The position numbers and the translations under genes were made by a program. The notes below the pieces were generated by a model. That model did no database searches, had not been told where the DNA came from, and worked only from the letters and a program-made list of their open reading frames with translations. A stretch of DNA of 64,000 bases, from NCBI RefSeq assembly GCF_002795865.1, contig NZ_CP024920.1, forward strand, positions 893,501 to 957,500, in the 5' to 3' direction. This DNA is from Qipengyuania seohaensis. Lineage in GTDB: Bacteria > Pseudomonadota > Alphaproteobacteria > Sphingomonadales > Sphingomonadaceae. Positions within the stretch are counted from its first letter, which is position 1, and every line of letters begins with the position of its first letter. Below, one piece after another: positions 1-8,901 of the stretch.

Positions 1-342
1 GCAAAACCCCGCATGGTCGTCAGCCGCACGCGCCCCGCCGCGGAGGCAGTTGCCGTCGCAGACGCCATCGGCGCGGAACTCGTGCCGATGGGGTCTGCCG
101 GAGCCAAGGCGATGGCCGTCGTGCGCGGTGAAGCGGAAATCTATCTTCACACCGGCGGCCAGTACGAATGGGATAGCGCAGCACCTGTCGCGGTCGCCCT
201 CGCCCATGGCCTCCACGCCAGCCGGATCGACGGCAGTCCGCTCGTCTACAACCAGGCGGACACCTACATGCCCGACCTGCTCATCTGCCGTCAGGAATAT
301 GCCGACGCCGTGCTATCCGAAGTGGCGAAGCTTTCTTCCTAG
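1..342 (+). CDS. cysQ: 3'(2'),5'-bisphosphate nucleotidase CysQ, 3' end only
   Basis: The frame is open from base 1, so these are the last 113 codons of a gene starting left of the window; the ATG at 13 is internal. The inositol-monophosphatase superfamily block WDSAAPVAVALAHG is present, with the CysQ-like stretches YLHTGGQYEWD and YMPDLLIC. Family knowledge: CysQ removes the 3'-phosphate of PAP, the by-product of sulfate assimilation, in the cytoplasm. The TAG stop overlaps the stop of the convergent lyase gene by four bases. A plain inositol-1-monophosphatase is the alternative, but the YLHTGGQYEWD motif favours CysQ. Confidence 0.85.
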   Translation, partial: AKPRMVVSRTRPAAEAVAVADAIGAELVPMGSAGAKAMAVVRGEAEIYLHTGGQYEWDSAAPVAVALAHGLHASRIDGSPLVYNQADTYMPDLLICRQEYADAVLSEVAKLSS

Positions 343-1232
343 CCTTCGATTTGCGCCAGCAACTGGCGCGCGCGGGAGAGATGCGGGCGATCCAGCATCT
401 TGCCGTTATGGCCGATGGTCCCTGCCCCCGGGTTCGCTTCGAATAGCGCCACGATTTCGCGCGCCTCGGCGATTTCGTCTGCGCCGGGCGAAAACGCCTC
501 GTTGATCACCGGCACCTGTGCCGGGTGAATCGCCAGCATCCCGCGATAGCCGTCGCGGCGCACTTTCTGCGCGCGGTCCTTCAGACCTTCGAGGTTGCGG
601 AAATTCCCGTCGATCGTCTCGATGGCCGGAATCCCGGCCGCCGCAGCGCCGAGCAACGTGAGACTGCGCGCGAGTTCGTAGGTAAAAGTATAGGCGCCGT
701 CCTCGCCCAAGTTAGACATGGCACCGATGGAATCGGCGAGGTCCTCTGCGCCCCAGGTCATCGCAGCGAGCCGCGGGGCACCGGCATAATCACCTGTCGT
801 GAACATGGCGGCGGCAACTTCGGTGACCAAGGCAATCACAGGCGTCGAGCCCGGCGTAATACCCAGCTCCATTTCCAGCGGGGTCAGGAGCGCATCAAGT
901 GCTTCCACATCGTGCCGACCACGCGATTTGGGCAGCATGATCCCACCCGGCCTGCCCGGCAGGATTGCGGCGATATCGTCTGCCGTGTGCGGTCCGTCGA
1001 GCGGATTGATCCGCACCCACAGGCGCGCCCGCTCCGCCTCGCTGCGCGCCAGCAGGAAGGCGCGAATGGCCTCGCGCGCGGCGGGCTTGGCATCTTCGGC
1101 CACGGCGTCCTCGATATCGAAGATGACGATGTCCGCCTCCCCCTCGGCCGCCTTGGCCATCTTGCGCTCGCTATCGCCGGGCGCGAAGAGCCAGGAGCGG
1201 AAGCGGTTGGGAAGCGATGGCTGGATGGTCAC
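339..1232 (-). CDS. HpcH/HpaI aldolase / CitE-like CoA-ester lyase
   Basis: This 297-residue protein has the usual length of CitE-like lyases of the HpcH/HpaI family (TIM barrel). Visible family blocks are LFAPGDSERKM near the N-terminus, the metal-site motif FDIEDAV, the arginine block RINPLDG, the WGAEDLADSIGA segment, and GMLAIHPAQV near the end. Relatives cleave or hydrolyse (S)-malyl-CoA, citramalyl-CoA or similar esters with Mg2+; the exact substrate cannot be read from sequence. It lies 30 bases downstream of the TonB receptor gene on the same strand, so it is probably the last gene of an MFS-receptor-lyase operon. Confidence 0.85.
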   Translation of the reverse strand: MTIQPSLPNRFRSWLFAPGDSERKMAKAAEGEADIVIFDIEDAVAEDAKPAAREAIRAFLLARSEAERARLWVRINPLDGPHTADDIAAILPGRPGGIMLPKSRGRHDVEALDALLTPLEMELGITPGSTPVIALVTEVAAAMFTTGDYAGAPRLAAMTWGAEDLADSIGAMSNLGEDGAYTFTYELARSLTLLGAAAAGIPAIETIDGNFRNLEGLKDRAQKVRRDGYRGMLAIHPAQVPVINEAFSPGADEIAEAREIVALFEANPGAGTIGHNGKMLDRPHLSRARQLLAQIEG

Positions 1233-1262
1233 TGGGGCAAACCTCTCTTTTCGATCGTCGTT

Positions 1263-3284
1263 CTAAAGGCCCAGCTTGATGCCGGCCCAGACAGTCCGCG
1301 GCACACCCAGGTCGATGGAGCCACCCTGGTTTCGGGTAACGATTTCCTCGTCGAACAGGTTCTCGCCGCGCAGGACCACGGCAAGGCGCGTGGTCACGGG
1401 AACCTGCGCGTAGACGCCGAAGATCGTCACGGGAGGCAGCACATCGGTCTGCAAGTCGTCTTCGAACTGGTCGCCGGTGTGGCGCAGCGACGCCGCCAGC
1501 AGCCAGTCTTTCGCGGGCCGCCAGCTAAGCGTCGCCCCGCCCGCCCAGCGCGGCGTTTGCGCAGGCCGGTTGCCGTCGAAGTCCGCACCTGCATCGCGTG
1601 CCTCGGCATCGGTATAGGCGAGCGATAGATCGAAGCGCAGCGTGTCGAGGGACAGGCCAGCAGAGACTTCCACCCCGCGCGCCCTGATCTCGTCGATATT
1701 CTGGCGCTGGCGGGTGGTGGCATCGAGCGTGACGTTCGCAATCGCCCCTTCGACCTTGTTATCGAAAACCGTTGCCGACAGTTCCACGCCCTCTGCCGGG
1801 GTCAGGTCGAAGCCTGCCTCGACGCCTTCCAGCCGCTCGTTGCGCAGCGAGGCATTGGCATTGGTCGTGACCGGGAATACGACGAAGGGCCGGTAAAGCT
1901 CGTTCAGCGTGGGCAGACGCAGGCCGGTGTACGCCGCTGCACGCAGGCGCAAGGTATCGGAAGCCCGGAACAGCAGCCCGCCGCGATAGGAATCCTGCCA
2001 TCCGGAGCGATCCTCGAAGAGATCCGAGCGGATAATATTGCCCGAGGCATCACGCGCTTCGTAGAAGCCGTCCGAGATCGCATAGCGGTCTACTCGCGCC
2101 CCGCCCGTTAGCGTGACAGGGCCGAGCAGCCATTCATGCTCCACGAAGAAACCGAGATCGGAATTGGTCCCTCCGGCATTGCGCCGCTCGTTGACCCTGC
2201 CACTGAAAGCGCTGATCGCAGTTTCGAACAATTCCCCGTCGGAGCGGCGATAATCGACGCCCAGTCGCAGGACCTGGTCGTCCTGCACCGGAGGGCGCAC
2301 TTCCAGCTTGCCGCCCAGCCCGGTCGATGGGGTGTTGCGCTGGTCGAGGACCGGCACGAACCGCGTCGAACTGATGACCGTGTTGGTGAAATTGCGCGCC
2401 TGAACATAGGCCAGCGCCTCATATTGCCAGTCACCCCGCCCGACGAGGCGAATACTGGCATCCTGGCCGGAGCTGGAGCTGTCGGCTCCATCGAAACGCA
2501 AGGTGCGGCGGTCGTCATAGACGAGGCCGCGCACCTGCAGCTCTGCATCCTCGCCCGCGGGGATGACCCCGCGAACCTGCGTGGACCAGCTATCGTAAGC
2601 CGATTTAGCGCTGGCATCGACCCGGTCGACCTGCGGCGTGGTAAAGAAGCCCGGACCCCGGTCCCAGCGCGCGGAGATCACCCCGAACCCTTCGGCCAAC
2701 TGCGAAGACGCGTGGAACGCGCTTTCCGTACCGCCGCGATCGTTGACGAGGACCTGGCCTCCGAAGCCATCGAGATCGGTCGCGCCCGCGCTCACCAGTT
2801 CGATTGTCCCGGCAAGCGCGCCCGCGCCGAACGCGCCCGCACCGCCTCCGCGTGTCACCCTGATCTCGCTTAGGCGTTCGGGGGCGATCGCCGTGAAAGG
2901 GATGAAGCCGAAGAAGGGATCGGCCATCGGCACGCCGTCGAGCAACACCAGCGCGCGGCTGCTCGCATTGCCGCCGAGGGCACGCAACGTCGCGCCCTGT
3001 GCGCTGGGGTTGGACGACCGGCTATCGGACCGGCGGAATTGCTGGAAGCCTGCCACCGAGGACAGCACGTCCTCTATCCGTCCCGAGGGCGCCGAGACGA
3101 TCTGTTCGCGCTCGATGGTCTGCGTGTCATAGGCGGGGCTGGCAGGCGTTTCCTCCAGGCCTTCGCCGGTGACGACGATCACCGGTTCCTCGGCATTCTG
3201 CGCGATTACAGGGGATGCGACTGCGGCTGCCGCCGCGAGTAGTCCGGCACGTAGCGGGAGAGAAGCTGGAACGAGCAAATTCAT
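1263..3284 (-). CDS. TonB-dependent outer-membrane receptor
   Basis: The protein has 673 residues from the chosen ATG at 3284. The open frame extends further upstream, but only this start gives a clean signal peptide (MNLLVPASLPLRAGLL... ending SPVIAQ) and it avoids overlap with the MFS gene. A TonB-box-like stretch (PVIVVTGEG) is followed by a plug domain with DVLSSVAGFQQF and the LDGVPMADPF loop, then a beta-barrel to the C-terminus. Family role: energy-dependent uptake of a scarce ligand across the outer membrane. The ligand is not evident; no cobalamin or iron riboswitch is visible upstream. The neighbouring MFS exporter/importer and CoA-ester lyase suggest uptake and breakdown of a small organic compound. 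Confidence 0.9.
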   Translation of the reverse strand: MNLLVPASLPLRAGLLAAAAAVASPVIAQNAEEPVIVVTGEGLEETPASPAYDTQTIEREQIVSAPSGRIEDVLSSVAGFQQFRRSDSRSSNPSAQGATLRALGGNASSRALVLLDGVPMADPFFGFIPFTAIAPERLSEIRVTRGGGAGAFGAGALAGTIELVSAGATDLDGFGGQVLVNDRGGTESAFHASSQLAEGFGVISARWDRGPGFFTTPQVDRVDASAKSAYDSWSTQVRGVIPAGEDAELQVRGLVYDDRRTLRFDGADSSSSGQDASIRLVGRGDWQYEALAYVQARNFTNTVISSTRFVPVLDQRNTPSTGLGGKLEVRPPVQDDQVLRLGVDYRRSDGELFETAISAFSGRVNERRNAGGTNSDLGFFVEHEWLLGPVTLTGGARVDRYAISDGFYEARDASGNIIRSDLFEDRSGWQDSYRGGLLFRASDTLRLRAAAYTGLRLPTLNELYRPFVVFPVTTNANASLRNERLEGVEAGFDLTPAEGVELSATVFDNKVEGAIANVTLDATTRQRQNIDEIRARGVEVSAGLSLDTLRFDLSLAYTDAEARDAGADFDGNRPAQTPRWAGGATLSWRPAKDWLLAASLRHTGDQFEDDLQTDVLPPVTIFGVYAQVPVTTRLAVVLRGENLFDEEIVTRNQGGSIDLGVPRTVWAGIKLGL

Positions 3285-3330
3285 CGGCGGTGCTTTCGGG
3301 GACCCTCGCCAGCCGGTCAAGCCAATGTCC

Positions 3331-4551
3331 TCAGTCTTCTTCGGATTCGAGCACGGCAGCCATCGGGGATGTGCGCGGCAGGCTCTGGAAAGGCTGCTGG
3401 TCGTCGGCTGCCACAGGGGGAGATGCGGCCATACGCCACAGGCCGAACAGGCCGCCAAGTAGCGCCATGGTGCCGATCGCGAAGAACAGGCCCGCCGGTC
3501 CGGCAAGGCTCATCGCGGTCGAGCCGATCAGCGGTCCTGCAACCGCGCCTGCCGAATAGGTGAGCACGAGCCCGCTGCTCGCCCCGATCCGCTCGTCTTC
3601 CTCGAGGTGGTCGTTCGTATGCGCGACGCACAAGGGATAGAGCGCGAAGGCAAAGCCGCCGAACATCGCGCCGAGCACGATGGTCCCTTCGCTGGGCAAG
3701 TCGAGCAGGGCCATTGCTGCGCAGGTGGCGGCCGCGATCAGGCTGCACCACACGATCACCTTGCGCCGGTCGAAGCGGTCGGACAGCAATCCGAGCGGGT
3801 ATTGCAGCAGCACGCCGCCCGCGATCACGCTGAAGGTGAAGAAGGCGACCTGCGAGAGGTCCATCCCGATCCGCTGCACGTAAACCGCACCCATGGCGTA
3901 AAATGCGCCCAGCATGGCGCCGGTCGTCAGCGTGCCGACGATGCCGAGCGGCGATGCGGTATACAGTCGCTTCAGCGAGAACGGCACGGTGCGTTCGATG
4001 TGCGGCTGCTCCATCCGGGTCAGCAGGACCGGCAAAAGCGCAAGGGACAGTAGCACCGCCGATATCATGAAGGGCAGGTCCGGCGAATTATCACCCAGGT
4101 TCAGCAGAAACTGGCCCCCGGCCTGCCCACAATAAAGGGCAATCATATAGGCTGCGAGGATCGTGCTGCGGTTGTGGGGCTGGGCCTGCTTGTTGAGCCA
4201 GCTTTCGAGGCACACGAACACGCCAGCCATGGCAAAGCCATCCACCAACCTCAGCGCGATCCACAGATAGGGGAAATCGATGATCGCATAGGTCAGGCTG
4301 CTTGCAGAAAACACGGTCACGAATGCGGCAAAGGCGCGGATGTGACCTATCCGGGCAATCAGGGCTTCCACCTTCAGCGATCCCCAGGTCAGCCCTGCGA
4401 AATAGCCCGTTCCGACGATCCCGATCAGCAGCGCCGCAGCGCCCGCTTCTTCCAGCCGTATCGCGATAAGGGTCGAGAGGAAACCGCTTCCCGCCATCAG
4501 GATGAAGATGGCGAACAGGAGGGACCGGATCGGAAGGGCCGAAGACAACAT
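3331..4551 (-). CDS. MFS transporter, YcaD-like
   Basis: A 406-residue, strongly hydrophobic protein with about twelve membrane segments. The cytoplasmic loop motif LLSDRFDRRKV between segments is the major-facilitator signature. I chose ATG 4551 because AGGGG lies seven bases upstream of it; the in-frame ATG at 4572 has no such site. It is the first gene of a minus-strand operon with the TonB receptor 46 bases downstream and the CitE-like lyase after that. The overall look is that of the YcaD/drug-resistance branch of the MFS, but the substrate is unknown. Confidence 0.85.
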   Translation of the reverse strand: MLSSALPIRSLLFAIFILMAGSGFLSTLIAIRLEEAGAAALLIGIVGTGYFAGLTWGSLKVEALIARIGHIRAFAAFVTVFSASSLTYAIIDFPYLWIALRLVDGFAMAGVFVCLESWLNKQAQPHNRSTILAAYMIALYCGQAGGQFLLNLGDNSPDLPFMISAVLLSLALLPVLLTRMEQPHIERTVPFSLKRLYTASPLGIVGTLTTGAMLGAFYAMGAVYVQRIGMDLSQVAFFTFSVIAGGVLLQYPLGLLSDRFDRRKVIVWCSLIAAATCAAMALLDLPSEGTIVLGAMFGGFAFALYPLCVAHTNDHLEEDERIGASSGLVLTYSAGAVAGPLIGSTAMSLAGPAGLFFAIGTMALLGGLFGLWRMAASPPVAADDQQPFQSLPRTSPMAAVLESEED

Positions 4552-4620
4552 CGAATCGCCCCTAACACTCATGGCACACGCTTCAAGGTGCTGCGGAAAT
4601 CGCAGGTGCGGACTTAGCAT

Positions 4621-4657
4621 AAAAAACGCGGCCCTGCGGGACATCCCGCAAGGCCGC
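4621..4657 (-). terminator. Rho-independent terminator of ompW
   Basis: On the minus strand GCGGCC-TT-GCGGG pairs with CCCGC-AG-GGCCGC around a four-base loop and is followed by six T residues (bases 4626-4621). It sits 41 bases after the ompW stop and before the MFS operon. Confidence 0.85.
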
Positions 4658-4698
4658 GCAAGGCGGGCCGGCTGGCGTGCTAGAGCCGGCCAATCCGT

Positions 4699-5373
4699 CT
4701 AAAAGCGGTAGGCGACACCCGCGCTCAGCACCCAGGGGTCGAGATCGTGATCGGTCTGGATCGCCAACGTGTCGCCCGCGTACCAGCTCGCCGTGGTGCC
4801 CACGAAATAACGCTTCGCATCGACGCTGAAGGCAAGGCCGGTGTCATTGACCGGAACATCGAAACCGGCCTGCAAGACAAAGCCGAATTCGTCCGACAGA
4901 TCGGTCTTGGTCACACCCAGCGGCAGGGTCGCTTCGCCGGGGTCCACGTCCACCCAGAGGAAATACGTGGCGCCCGCGCCGACATACGGTTTCGCACCGC
5001 CGAGGTCGAAGTGGTATTTCGCCGTGACGGTTGCCGGAATCAGCTTGGCATCGGACACCAGTTCGGCACCCGTCAGCCCCGAGACCGCGTCGACGTCGTG
5101 CTGCGTCATGCAGCAGATCGTCTCCAGCGAGAAAGTGGGCGAGACGAAATATTCGATCGCCAGCGTCGGCACGACATTGTCGTTGGCCTCGGTCTGGGTT
5201 CCGGCAGGCAGGCCGACGATATCGGTCTTCACCTCGGTGATCTTGCCATCGGGAAGCACGGCCGTGCCCAGCAGCTTCACCTGGATGGCGCCCTTGGCGT
5301 CCTGTGCCTGCGCCTGTGCGGGGATGGCAAGCATCGCGAGCCCGGCGACGGTTCCGGCAAGCAGTTTCTTCAT
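4699..5373 (-). CDS. ompW: OmpW-family outer-membrane protein
   Basis: This is a 224-residue protein with an AxA-type signal peptide (MKKLLAGTVAGLAMLAIPAQA). It has the features of the OmpW eight-stranded barrel: IQVKLLGTAVLPDG near the N-terminus, TLAIEYFVSPTFSLE, the YVGAGATYF strand, and a C-terminus ending in YRF. ATG 5373 is chosen because the longer frame upstream has no signal peptide. OmpW proteins let hydrophobic compounds diffuse through the outer membrane and are often under FNR control. Here a perfect FNR palindrome lies 96 bases upstream, shared with the divergent fnr gene, so oxygen-dependent expression is likely. Confidence 0.9.
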   Translation of the reverse strand: MKKLLAGTVAGLAMLAIPAQAQAQDAKGAIQVKLLGTAVLPDGKITEVKTDIVGLPAGTQTEANDNVVPTLAIEYFVSPTFSLETICCMTQHDVDAVSGLTGAELVSDAKLIPATVTAKYHFDLGGAKPYVGAGATYFLWVDVDPGEATLPLGVTKTDLSDEFGFVLQAGFDVPVNDTGLAFSVDAKRYFVGTTASWYAGDTLAIQTDHDLDPWVLSAGVAYRF

Positions 5374-5468
5374 TTTGCATTCCTTGGCGCGAGGCAGCGG
5401 CCACCCCATGCGGCCCAGGTTGTTGCATCGCGTGCCAAGGCAACTGCACCACTTTTCCATGGCGCTCC

Positions 5469-5482
5469 TTGATCTGGATCAA
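5469..5482. promoter_or_regulatory. FNR box between ompW and fnr
   Basis: TTGATCTGGATCAA is a perfect match to the FNR consensus TTGAT-N4-ATCAA. It lies between the divergent starts of ompW (5373) and fnr (5517), so it can control ompW and autoregulate fnr. Confidence 0.85.
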
Positions 5483-5516
5483 TGAGATACGCTTTTTGCC
5501 GCGCGATAGGGCGTGC

Positions 5517-6218
5517 ATGCACACTTGCACCGACGCCTTCGATTGCTTCGTCAGCCGCGTTCTGCCCAAGCGCACAGGACCCGAAACCGTGCGCCTGTTC
5601 CGCACGCTGGGTTCGCACGTTCACCTCAAACCGGACCGGCAGCTCCAATATCCCGACGACGAGCCGACCCTCGTCTTCCTGTGCGACGGCGCAACCAAGC
5701 TCGTCGCCCACGCGTCTGACCACCGCGAACAGGTGCTTGCGTTCCACTTTACCGGCGACCTGCTGACGCTGCCGGCGCACGGCGCGCACAGCTACACGCT
5801 CGAAGCACTGGTCGATTGCGACCTGATGACCTTCCCCTACGCACAATTCCTGCAGGCTGCCGAGAAGCACCAGCAGGTCCTCACGCAATTGCTGGAGCGC
5901 AGCACCGTCTCGCTGCAGCGCAGCCGCGAAAAGACGCTGACCCTCGGGCGCAAGTCGGCGCTCGAACGCGTGTCCAGCTTCCTGCTCTCCATGGCAGAGC
6001 GGATCGGACGCAGAGACGGGTCGGAAGTGAAGCTGGAACTGCCCATGTCGCGAAGGGATATCGCCGACAGTCTCGGCCTCACCATCGAGACCGTCAGCCG
6101 CCAGTTCACCCTGCTGCGCGACCAGGGGCTGATCCGGACGCAGGGCCGCTCCGGAGTGACGCTGCTTCGCGTCGACGAACTCGATCGCCGCGCAGGCCAC
6201 CTCAGGGTCGCGGCGTGA
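5517..6218 (+). CDS. fnr: FNR-type Crp/Fnr family transcription factor
   Basis: 233 residues: a cyclic-nucleotide-binding-like sensor domain (about 25-145), a dimer helix, and a winged helix whose recognition helix reads IETVSRQF, the E-x-x-S-R pattern that reads TTGAT half-sites. ATG 5517 has AGGG five bases upstream. Cysteines are at 4, 10, 56 and 101. C4, C10 and C101 align by spacing with C23, C29 and C122 of E. coli FNR, but the first ligand cysteine would fall at residue 1. An in-frame TTG at 5496 would add a cysteine just before Met1. The likely role is activating the cco operon, hemN and ompW under low oxygen. It lies between two perfect FNR boxes. Confidence 0.92.
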   Translation: MHTCTDAFDCFVSRVLPKRTGPETVRLFRTLGSHVHLKPDRQLQYPDDEPTLVFLCDGATKLVAHASDHREQVLAFHFTGDLLTLPAHGAHSYTLEALVDCDLMTFPYAQFLQAAEKHQQVLTQLLERSTVSLQRSREKTLTLGRKSALERVSSFLLSMAERIGRRDGSEVKLELPMSRRDIADSLGLTIETVSRQFTLLRDQGLIRTQGRSGVTLLRVDELDRRAGHLRVAA

Positions 6219-6232
6219 AAAATCCATCAAAT

Positions 6233-6246
6233 TTGATCCACATCAA
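6233..6246. promoter_or_regulatory. FNR box upstream of ccoN
   Basis: TTGATCCACATCAA is a perfect FNR palindrome centred 59 bases before the ccoN start and 14 bases after the fnr stop. It is the expected activator site for the cbb3 oxidase operon. Confidence 0.88.
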
Positions 6247-6298
6247 TGCCGGATCCCGGTGGCCGCGTTAGGCGCGCAGGGATTGCACGGGAGGTAAT

Positions 6299-7975
6299 AT
6301 GCAAGCGGAAACCGCATTAGGCCGCACAATGCTGTGGTTTGTCCTGTTCCTGGTCTCCATCGTGGTTGTCGCCACGGCGGCCGACGGGGGCTTTGCCGCA
6401 CACGCGGTAATCGTGGCGCTGGTGTGCTTCGTCCTGATGTGGATGAGCGCGTCGCGATACGATCCGGCGAGCAAGCTCAACAGCTTCTTCAAGATGCCCG
6501 ATACGCCGTCGAAATATGACGACGACCCCATCCGCTGGGGCGTGCTGGCGACGATGTTCTGGGGCATTGCGGGCCTTGCCGCGGGCCTCTTCATCGCCTT
6601 GCAGCTGGCCTTCCCGCAGCTCAATTTCGAACCCTATTTCAATTTCGGCCGGGTTCGCCCCCTCCACACCAGTGCAGTGATTTTCGCATTCGGCGGCAAT
6701 GCCCTGATCGCGACGAGCTTCTACGTCGTGCAGCGCACCTGCCGCGCGCAGCTGGCCTTTCCCGGCCTCGCCCGCTTCGTGTTCTGGGGCTACCAGCTGT
6801 TCATCGTTCTGGCCGCGACGGGTTACCTGCTCGGCGTCACGCAATCGCGCGAATATGCAGAGCCCGAATGGTACGTCGACCTGTGGCTGACGATCGTGTG
6901 GGTGGCCTATTTCATCGTCTTCGTCGGCACCATCGTTCGCCGCCGCGAACCGCATATCTACGTCGCGAACTGGTTCTACCTCGCCTTCATCGTGACCGTT
7001 GCGATGCTCCACATCGTCAACAACCTTGCCATGCCGGTGAGCTTGCTCGGCGCGAAGAGCTACAGCGCCTTTGCCGGGGTGCAGGATGCGCTGACGCAGT
7101 GGTGGTACGGCCATAACGCGGTCGGGTTCTTCCTGACGGCGGGCTTCCTGGCGATGATGTACTACTTCGTGCCGAAGCAGGCCGAACGCCCGGTCTACAG
7201 CTACCGGCTGTCGATCATCCATTTCTGGTCGCTGATCTTCCTCTACATCTGGGCGGGTCCGCACCACTTGCACTATACCGCGCTGCCCGACTGGGCGCAG
7301 ACGCTGGGCATGGTGTTCTCGATCATGCTGTGGATGCCCAGCTGGGGCGGCATGATCAACGGCCTGATGACCCTCAACGGGGCATGGGACAAGATCCGCA
7401 CCGACCCGATCATTCGCATGATGGTCATGGCGCTCGCCTTTTACGGGATGAGCACGTTCGAAGGCCCGATGCTCTCGATCAAGAGCGTGAACAGCCTGTC
7501 GCACTATACCGACTGGACCATCGGCCACGTCCATTCCGGCGCGCTGGGATGGAACGGCATGATCACCTTCGCCTGTGTCTACTTCCTCGTGCCGCGCCTG
7601 TGGGGCCGCGAGCGGATGTATTCGCTGCGGATGATCAACTGGCACTTCTGGCTCGCGACGCTGGGCATCGTTTTCTACGCTGCCACCATGTGGGTCGCCG
7701 GGATCCAGCAAGGCCTGATGTGGCGTGAATACGGTCCCGACGGATATCTCGTGTGGTCCTTCGCAGACAGCGTCGCCGCGATGTTCCCGATGTATGTGCT
7801 GCGCGCCTTCGGCGGCCTGCTGTACCTCTCGGGCGCCCTCGTGATGACCTACAACATCTGGATGACGCTGGCCGGGAAGCTGCGCGACGAAGCTCCGATG
7901 CGCGACGCCGCCTACGACGCGGAGAAAGACCGTCCGATCGTCGACACCCCCACCAGCGCCGTTCCGGCCGAATAA
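6299..7975 (+). CDS. ccoN: Cytochrome cbb3 oxidase subunit I (CcoN)
   Basis: The 558-residue catalytic subunit of the high-affinity cbb3 heme-copper oxidase, an inner-membrane proton pump. Heme and CuB ligand regions are visible: [27 protein letters not shown] with the CuB histidine, [13 protein letters not shown] with paired histidines, and [14 protein letters not shown] with the two heme-ligand histidines. The ATG has GGGAGG seven bases upstream. About 80 N-terminal residues with two hydrophobic helices precede the usual CcoN core, which makes it longer than the roughly 480-residue gamma-proteobacterial proteins. It heads the ccoNOQPGHIS operon under the FNR box. Confidence 0.97.
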   Translation: MQAETALGRTMLWFVLFLVSIVVVATAADGGFAAHAVIVALVCFVLMWMSASRYDPASKLNSFFKMPDTPSKYDDDPIRWGVLATMFWGIAGLAAGLFIALQLAFPQLNFEPYFNFGRVRPLHTSAVIFAFGGNALIATSFYVVQRTCRAQLAFPGLARFVFWGYQLFIVLAATGYLLGVTQSREYAEPEWYVDLWLTIVWVAYFIVFVGTIVRRREPHIYVANWFYLAFIVTVAMLHIVNNLAMPVSLLGAKSYSAFAGVQDALTQWWYGHNAVGFFLTAGFLAMMYYFVPKQAERPVYSYRLSIIHFWSLIFLYIWAGPHHLHYTALPDWAQTLGMVFSIMLWMPSWGGMINGLMTLNGAWDKIRTDPIIRMMVMALAFYGMSTFEGPMLSIKSVNSLSHYTDWTIGHVHSGALGWNGMITFACVYFLVPRLWGRERMYSLRMINWHFWLATLGIVFYAATMWVAGIQQGLMWREYGPDGYLVWSFADSVAAMFPMYVLRAFGGLLYLSGALVMTYNIWMTLAGKLRDEAPMRDAAYDAEKDRPIVDTPTSAVPAE

Positions 7976-7987
7976 GGGCTGACTGCC

Positions 7988-8740
7988 ATGAGCATGACCG
8001 AACGCCACAAGAAACTAGAACGCAACATCACGCTGCTGGCGGTGTGCACGCTGATCACGGTTGCCATCGGCGGCCTGGTGCAGATCACCCCGCTCTTCTA
8101 CCTCGACAACACGATCGAAAAAGTCGACGGGATGCGGCCCTATACGCCGCTGGAGCAGGCCGGGCGCGACATCTACATCCGCGAAGGCTGTTATGTCTGT
8201 CATAGCCAGATGATCCGCCCCTTCCGCGACGAAGTGGAACGTTACGGTGCATACAGCCTCGCTGCGGAAAGCATGTACGACCACCCCTTCCAGTGGGGCT
8301 CCAAGCGCACGGGGCCAGACCTTGCCCGCGTAGGCGGCCGCTATTCGGACGAGTGGCACGTCCAGCACCTCATCAATCCGCAAGCCGTGGTGCCCGAAAG
8401 CGTCATGCCGCAATACGGTTTCCTCGCCGAAACCGAGCTTGCCGTGGGCGATCCTTCCGCGACCCTCACCGCGCTCAGCCGCGTCGGCGTGCCCTATTCG
8501 CAGGAAGACATCGACAACGCCCTGATGGACCTCTTCCTCCAGGCCGATCCGGATGCGGAAGGCGATTTGGAAGACTTCCAGCGCCGCTACCCCAAGGCGC
8601 AGGTGCGCGATTACGACGGCGATCCCTCGCGCATCACCGAGATGGATGCGCTGGTCGCCTATCTCCAGATGCTGGGCACGCTGGTCGATGTCGACAGCGC
8701 CGCCGCGCAGCAGGAACTCGCGCAGGAGAAGGGCCGATGA
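7988..8740 (+). CDS. ccoO: Cytochrome cbb3 oxidase subunit II (CcoO), monoheme
   Basis: 250 residues with one N-terminal membrane anchor (about 14-37) and a periplasmic mono-heme cytochrome c domain. The heme site is CYVCH at residues 68-72, followed by the CcoO-typical [15 protein letters not shown] and [16 protein letters not shown]. It passes electrons from CcoP to CcoN. The start lies 12 bases after ccoN, and its TGA overlaps the ATG of ccoQ. Confidence 0.97.
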   Translation: MSMTERHKKLERNITLLAVCTLITVAIGGLVQITPLFYLDNTIEKVDGMRPYTPLEQAGRDIYIREGCYVCHSQMIRPFRDEVERYGAYSLAAESMYDHPFQWGSKRTGPDLARVGGRYSDEWHVQHLINPQAVVPESVMPQYGFLAETELAVGDPSATLTALSRVGVPYSQEDIDNALMDLFLQADPDAEGDLEDFQRRYPKAQVRDYDGDPSRITEMDALVAYLQMLGTLVDVDSAAAQQELAQEKGR

Positions 8741-8901
8741 CCTCCTACGAAAACCTGCGCCACTTCGCCGACAGCTATGCGCTTGTCGTCACCGTAGCGC
8801 TCTTCCTGCTGCTGTGCCTGTGGCCGTTCCGCCCGGGCGCCCGCAAACGCAACGAAGAGGCAGCCAATTCGATCTTTGAAGGAAACGACGATGGCGAATA
8901 A
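8737..8901 (+). CDS. ccoQ: Cytochrome cbb3 oxidase subunit CcoQ (small)
   Basis: A 54-residue peptide starting at the ATGA overlap with the ccoO stop. It has one membrane helix ([17 protein letters not shown]) followed by a basic then acidic tail ([13 protein letters not shown]), the classic CcoQ/FixQ layout. It stabilises the oxidase complex. The stop overlaps the start of ccoP by 11 bases. Confidence 0.93.
   Translation: MTSYENLRHFADSYALVVTVALFLLLCLWPFRPGARKRNEEAANSIFEGNDDGE

Noticed and set aside
525..1628. 367-residue plus-strand frame opposite the lyase and receptor genes
   Set aside because: Arg/His-rich shadow of two well-supported minus-strand genes.
6317..8008. 563-residue minus-strand frame opposite ccoN and ccoO
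   Set aside because: Its codons mirror the highly biased ccoN frame; the translation is Arg/His/Glu-rich low complexity without any domain.
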